Below, piece after piece: positions 62,196-64,000 of a DNA stretch of 64,000 nt. The notes beneath the pieces are model-generated. The model worked only from the letters and a program-made list of their open reading frames with translations, was not told where the DNA came from and made no database searches. How positions within the stretch are numbered: the first letter of the stretch is position 1; each line of letters begins with the position of its first letter. This DNA comes from Candidatus Gastranaerophilales bacterium. Lineage in GTDB: Bacteria > Cyanobacteriota > Vampirovibrionia > Gastranaerophilales > Gastranaerophilaceae. Position numbers and translations under genes: made by a program. The stretch spans positions 62,001 to 126,000 of the forward strand of contig CALUSQ010000003.1 of NCBI GenBank assembly GCA_944323475.1. Direction: 5' to 3'.

Positions 62196-62771
62196 TTAGA
62201 AATGAGATTTTACAATTTGCGCAAGTTCTACAAGTCTTTTGCTTACTTCTGACTGTGAAAGATTAACTTCCTGAGCAATCTCAATCTGCTTCATTTCTTT
62301 TACATATCTATAATAAAAGATTTTTAAATATTCTTTTGTAGGATCATTTTTTTGCGCAACCAAAACAATATCAACAATTTTTTGAAGAAGATCTTTTCTG
62401 ACTATTTTTTCTTCAAAAGAGTCTTTTGGATCTTCTATTTCATATACAAAATCTGCAGAAACACTAAAATCTTCTGTAACTTGCTCTACTTTTGCCGGCA
62501 ATGGATCCATAAGGATTTCTTTGGTGCTTACATATTTGTTTTCTCGTCTTCTCACCCTGCCATTTTCTTTTAAAACTGTCAAAATTGCAGTATTGGCAAC
62601 CTTAGCAAGATAAGAACCAATAGTACTTACATCAGAATTTTCCAATAATGAATGTGATCGTTTGTACGTTTCAGAACAAAAATCTTCCAAAAGATCTTCA
62701 TTACCAAAAAATTTGTTATTAGTTTTTACAAGTTTCTCTATATAATCCCGTTGTTCTTGTAATGTGTTCAA
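62196..62771 (-). CDS. ECF-like RNA polymerase sigma factor
   Basis: 191 aa. Region 2-like helices are NEDLLEDFCSETYKRSHSLL and IGSYLAKVANTAILTVLKEN, with basic RVRRREN after. Region 4 has the helix-turn-helix YLKIFYYRYVKEMKQIEIAQEVNLSQSEVSKRLVEL. An acidic insert (about 95-120) separates them. The family is sigma-70/ECF, though region 2 is divergent. It lies 57 bp downstream of a TonB-like membrane protein and upstream of the zinc-ribbon ATPase, so it may serve a local regulatory circuit. Confidence 0.75.
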   Translation of the reverse strand: MNTLQEQRDYIEKLVKTNNKFFGNEDLLEDFCSETYKRSHSLLENSDVSTIGSYLAKVANTAILTVLKENGRVRRRENKYVSTKEILMDPLPAKVEQVTEDFSVSADFVYEIEDPKDSFEEKIVRKDLLQKIVDIVLVAQKNDPTKEYLKIFYYRYVKEMKQIEIAQEVNLSQSEVSKRLVELAQIVKSHF

Positions 62772-62828
62772 TTTATCAATCCAATTTTATTTTATGCAAT
62801 CAGTAATTGATTATATCATATCACAGAA

Positions 62829-64000
62829 TTAAAAATTTATAATTAAAGTTAAGAAATAATCTGATTTCATATCCTTCAATTTTGGAACACTAACATATTT
62901 CAGAGTATTTTTTATACTTCTTACCACAATATCATCTACTTGATCAGAACCGCTGGATTCTAGTACCTGTATGCCTTTTAGTGTATTGTCAGGTGCAATT
63001 TCAAATGATACTTTTATAACATTATTGAAATTCAAATCTGTAGAATTCATAAGATCATTTTGTAAATTCATCTGAATATTTTTACCGGCAGTTTGTAAAT
63101 ATTCCTTAACAGAAGCTTCCGATGCAAGTTTTTCACTAACTTGCCAAGAAAGTTTTGTTATAGTAATAGCTGCAGGTTTATCAGAGAAAGAATTTGTCAT
63201 AGATTTATTTATATCTTGTGATACAGCAGGTGTTTCTTCTGAATTAGAACCTTTGTTTTGAAGATCAAAAAATTCTCCATCTTGATTTGCTGTATCTAAA
63301 GCATTATTCTGCATTGTTTTAGCATGATTAAAATACCATGAAACAACACTACCACCTGCAAGTATTAATACCAAAGCTAATCCTGTTATTATTTTTTTTG
63401 TTGCATTAACTGTTTTTGCTGATACAGGTTCTTGAGCAAGTTCAAATTCTGTAGGATTTTCTGCATCTTGATTTGGGACATTTGTCTCACTATACAAAGA
63501 TTCTATGGTGTTTTCTTCTTTTTGAAAATCTTCAAAATTTTCTTTTTCTGAATCTGAATTTGAATCTTCAAAATACAACATATCTTCTTCGAATGTAGAT
63601 TCACTATCCTCATCATTTTCTGCAGTTGCATCTAAAGTATTTTGTTCAACATTTGGGTTTTCTTCATTATTTTCAGACAACAAAGCTAAAAGATCATCAT
63701 CTAATAAACCTTGAATTTCAGAATCTGTTTTTTCTTCAGCTGGTTCATCACCTTGTTCTGTATTTTGAACTATAGTTTCTTCAGCTTTTTCTTCTATAGG
63801 ATTATCTTCTGAATCTTCGTCATCATAAACAAGTTCTACTGGCTCTTGAGCATATGAAACTACTTCTTCTTTTATTTTTCTTTCTTCTGGCTCATCATTT
63901 AATGGTTTTATCTCCGCTAAATCTATAGATTCTGTCTCTTTTAAGGTATCTTCATTTTCACCAGAATTTTTAACTTCATTTGGCAATTCTTCTAAAGGAG
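62829..64000 (-). CDS. TonB-like membrane protein with acidic cytoplasmic region (5' end outside window)
   Basis: At least 389 codons. The frame stays open upstream of the first possible start (TTG at 63986) to the window edge, so the N-terminus is probably missing. The N-terminal 190 residues are extremely acidic and disordered. One membrane helix follows (KKIITGLALVLILAGGSVVSWYF, about residues 198-218 from the TTG). The C-terminal domain is TonB/TolA-like: NFNNVIKVSFEIAPDNTLKGIQVLESSGSDQVDDIVVRSIKNTLKYVSVP. It probably spans the inner membrane with the C-terminus in the periplasm, with ExbBD- or signalling-linked work at the outer membrane. Confidence 0.72.
   Translation of the reverse strand, partial: PLEELPNEVKNSGENEDTLKETESIDLAEIKPLNDEPEERKIKEEVVSYAQEPVELVYDDEDSEDNPIEEKAEETIVQNTEQGDEPAEEKTDSEIQGLLDDDLLALLSENNEENPNVEQNTLDATAENDEDSESTFEEDMLYFEDSNSDSEKENFEDFQKEENTIESLYSETNVPNQDAENPTEFELAQEPVSAKTVNATKKIITGLALVLILAGGSVVSWYFNHAKTMQNNALDTANQDGEFFDLQNKGSNSEETPAVSQDINKSMTNSFSDKPAAITITKLSWQVSEKLASEASVKEYLQTAGKNIQMNLQNDLMNSTDLNFNNVIKVSFEIAPDNTLKGIQVLESSGSDQVDDIVVRSIKNTLKYVSVPKLKDMKSDYFLTLIINF

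Noticed and set aside
1..64000. CRISPR arrays, insertion sequences, prophage, tRNA or rRNA genes
   Set aside because: No regularly spaced repeats, transposase or integrase motifs, tRNA-like cloverleaf or rRNA sequence were seen in either strand.

Overview
This window looks like a chromosome segment from a non-photosynthetic relative of Cyanobacteria, most likely a gut-type Melainabacteria/Vampirovibrionia (Gastranaerophilales-like) organism. The key evidence is that the RNA polymerase beta-prime subunit is split into rpoC1 and rpoC2 at the cyanobacterial position, in a stand-alone rpoB-rpoC1-rpoC2 cluster without rplKAJL. The DNA is AT-rich. Flagellar export genes, L-serine dehydratase, a sugar-type transporter and many small secreted or helical unknowns fit a motile heterotroph. 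The lineage call is an inference, since no 16S or tRNA gene was found here.

Layout. 1-144 is the tail of an ADP-heptose synthase-type gene. 221-9257 (minus) is rpoB, rpoC1 and rpoC2. 9717-13743 (plus) is a flagellar export/switch operon: a tandem-SpoA FliM/FliN-type protein, FliO, FliP, a FliQ with a long tail, a small secreted pilus/secretin-N-like protein, and FliR. 13749-20203 holds an HNH nuclease, an orphan sugar-type ABC permease, a receiver-histidine kinase, a lytic transglycosylase and an oligopeptide-type ABC ATPase. 20206-24943 (minus) holds secreted or helical unknowns, an M48 protease, queE and a dnaJ-like gene. 25049-29568 (minus) is a tight operon: BioF-like alpha-oxoamine synthase, small membrane protein, alpha/beta hydrolase with a cysteine nucleophile, class III aminotransferase and HAD phosphatase. 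29671-32157 holds a TPR protein, a probable mono-ADP-ribosyltransferase and small unknowns. 32164-39273 (minus) is housekeeping: valS, aroB-aroK-aroC and the two-subunit serine dehydratase. 39443-42465 (plus) holds a sugar MFS transporter, a putative filament-like coiled-coil protein and an EF-hand protein. 42801-42966 is a candidate structured non-coding RNA with its own promoter and U-tract. Then come gmk, a degenerate histidine kinase, rpmI-rplT with a structured leader, birA, a cell-wall amidase, and a one-carbon operon (MetE-like methyltransferase, CooC-like ATPase, folD). These are followed by a heptosyltransferase, a phosphohexomutase, a repeat-containing envelope protein, a homocitrate-synthase-family enzyme and scpB. 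The window ends with a minus-strand run: a zinc-ribbon STAND-type ATPase, an ECF-like sigma factor and a truncated TonB-like membrane protein.

Most notable items: the R-S-E ADP-ribosyltransferase (30376-31299); the structured RNA at 42801-42966; a histidine kinase that has lost its phospho-acceptor histidine; the zinc-ribbon ATPase next to a sigma factor; a CooC-like ATPase with a CxC motif beside folD; and an identical heptapeptide, TGAAAPV, encoded with different codons in two neighbouring exported proteins. No CRISPR array, insertion sequence, prophage, tRNA or rRNA was seen.
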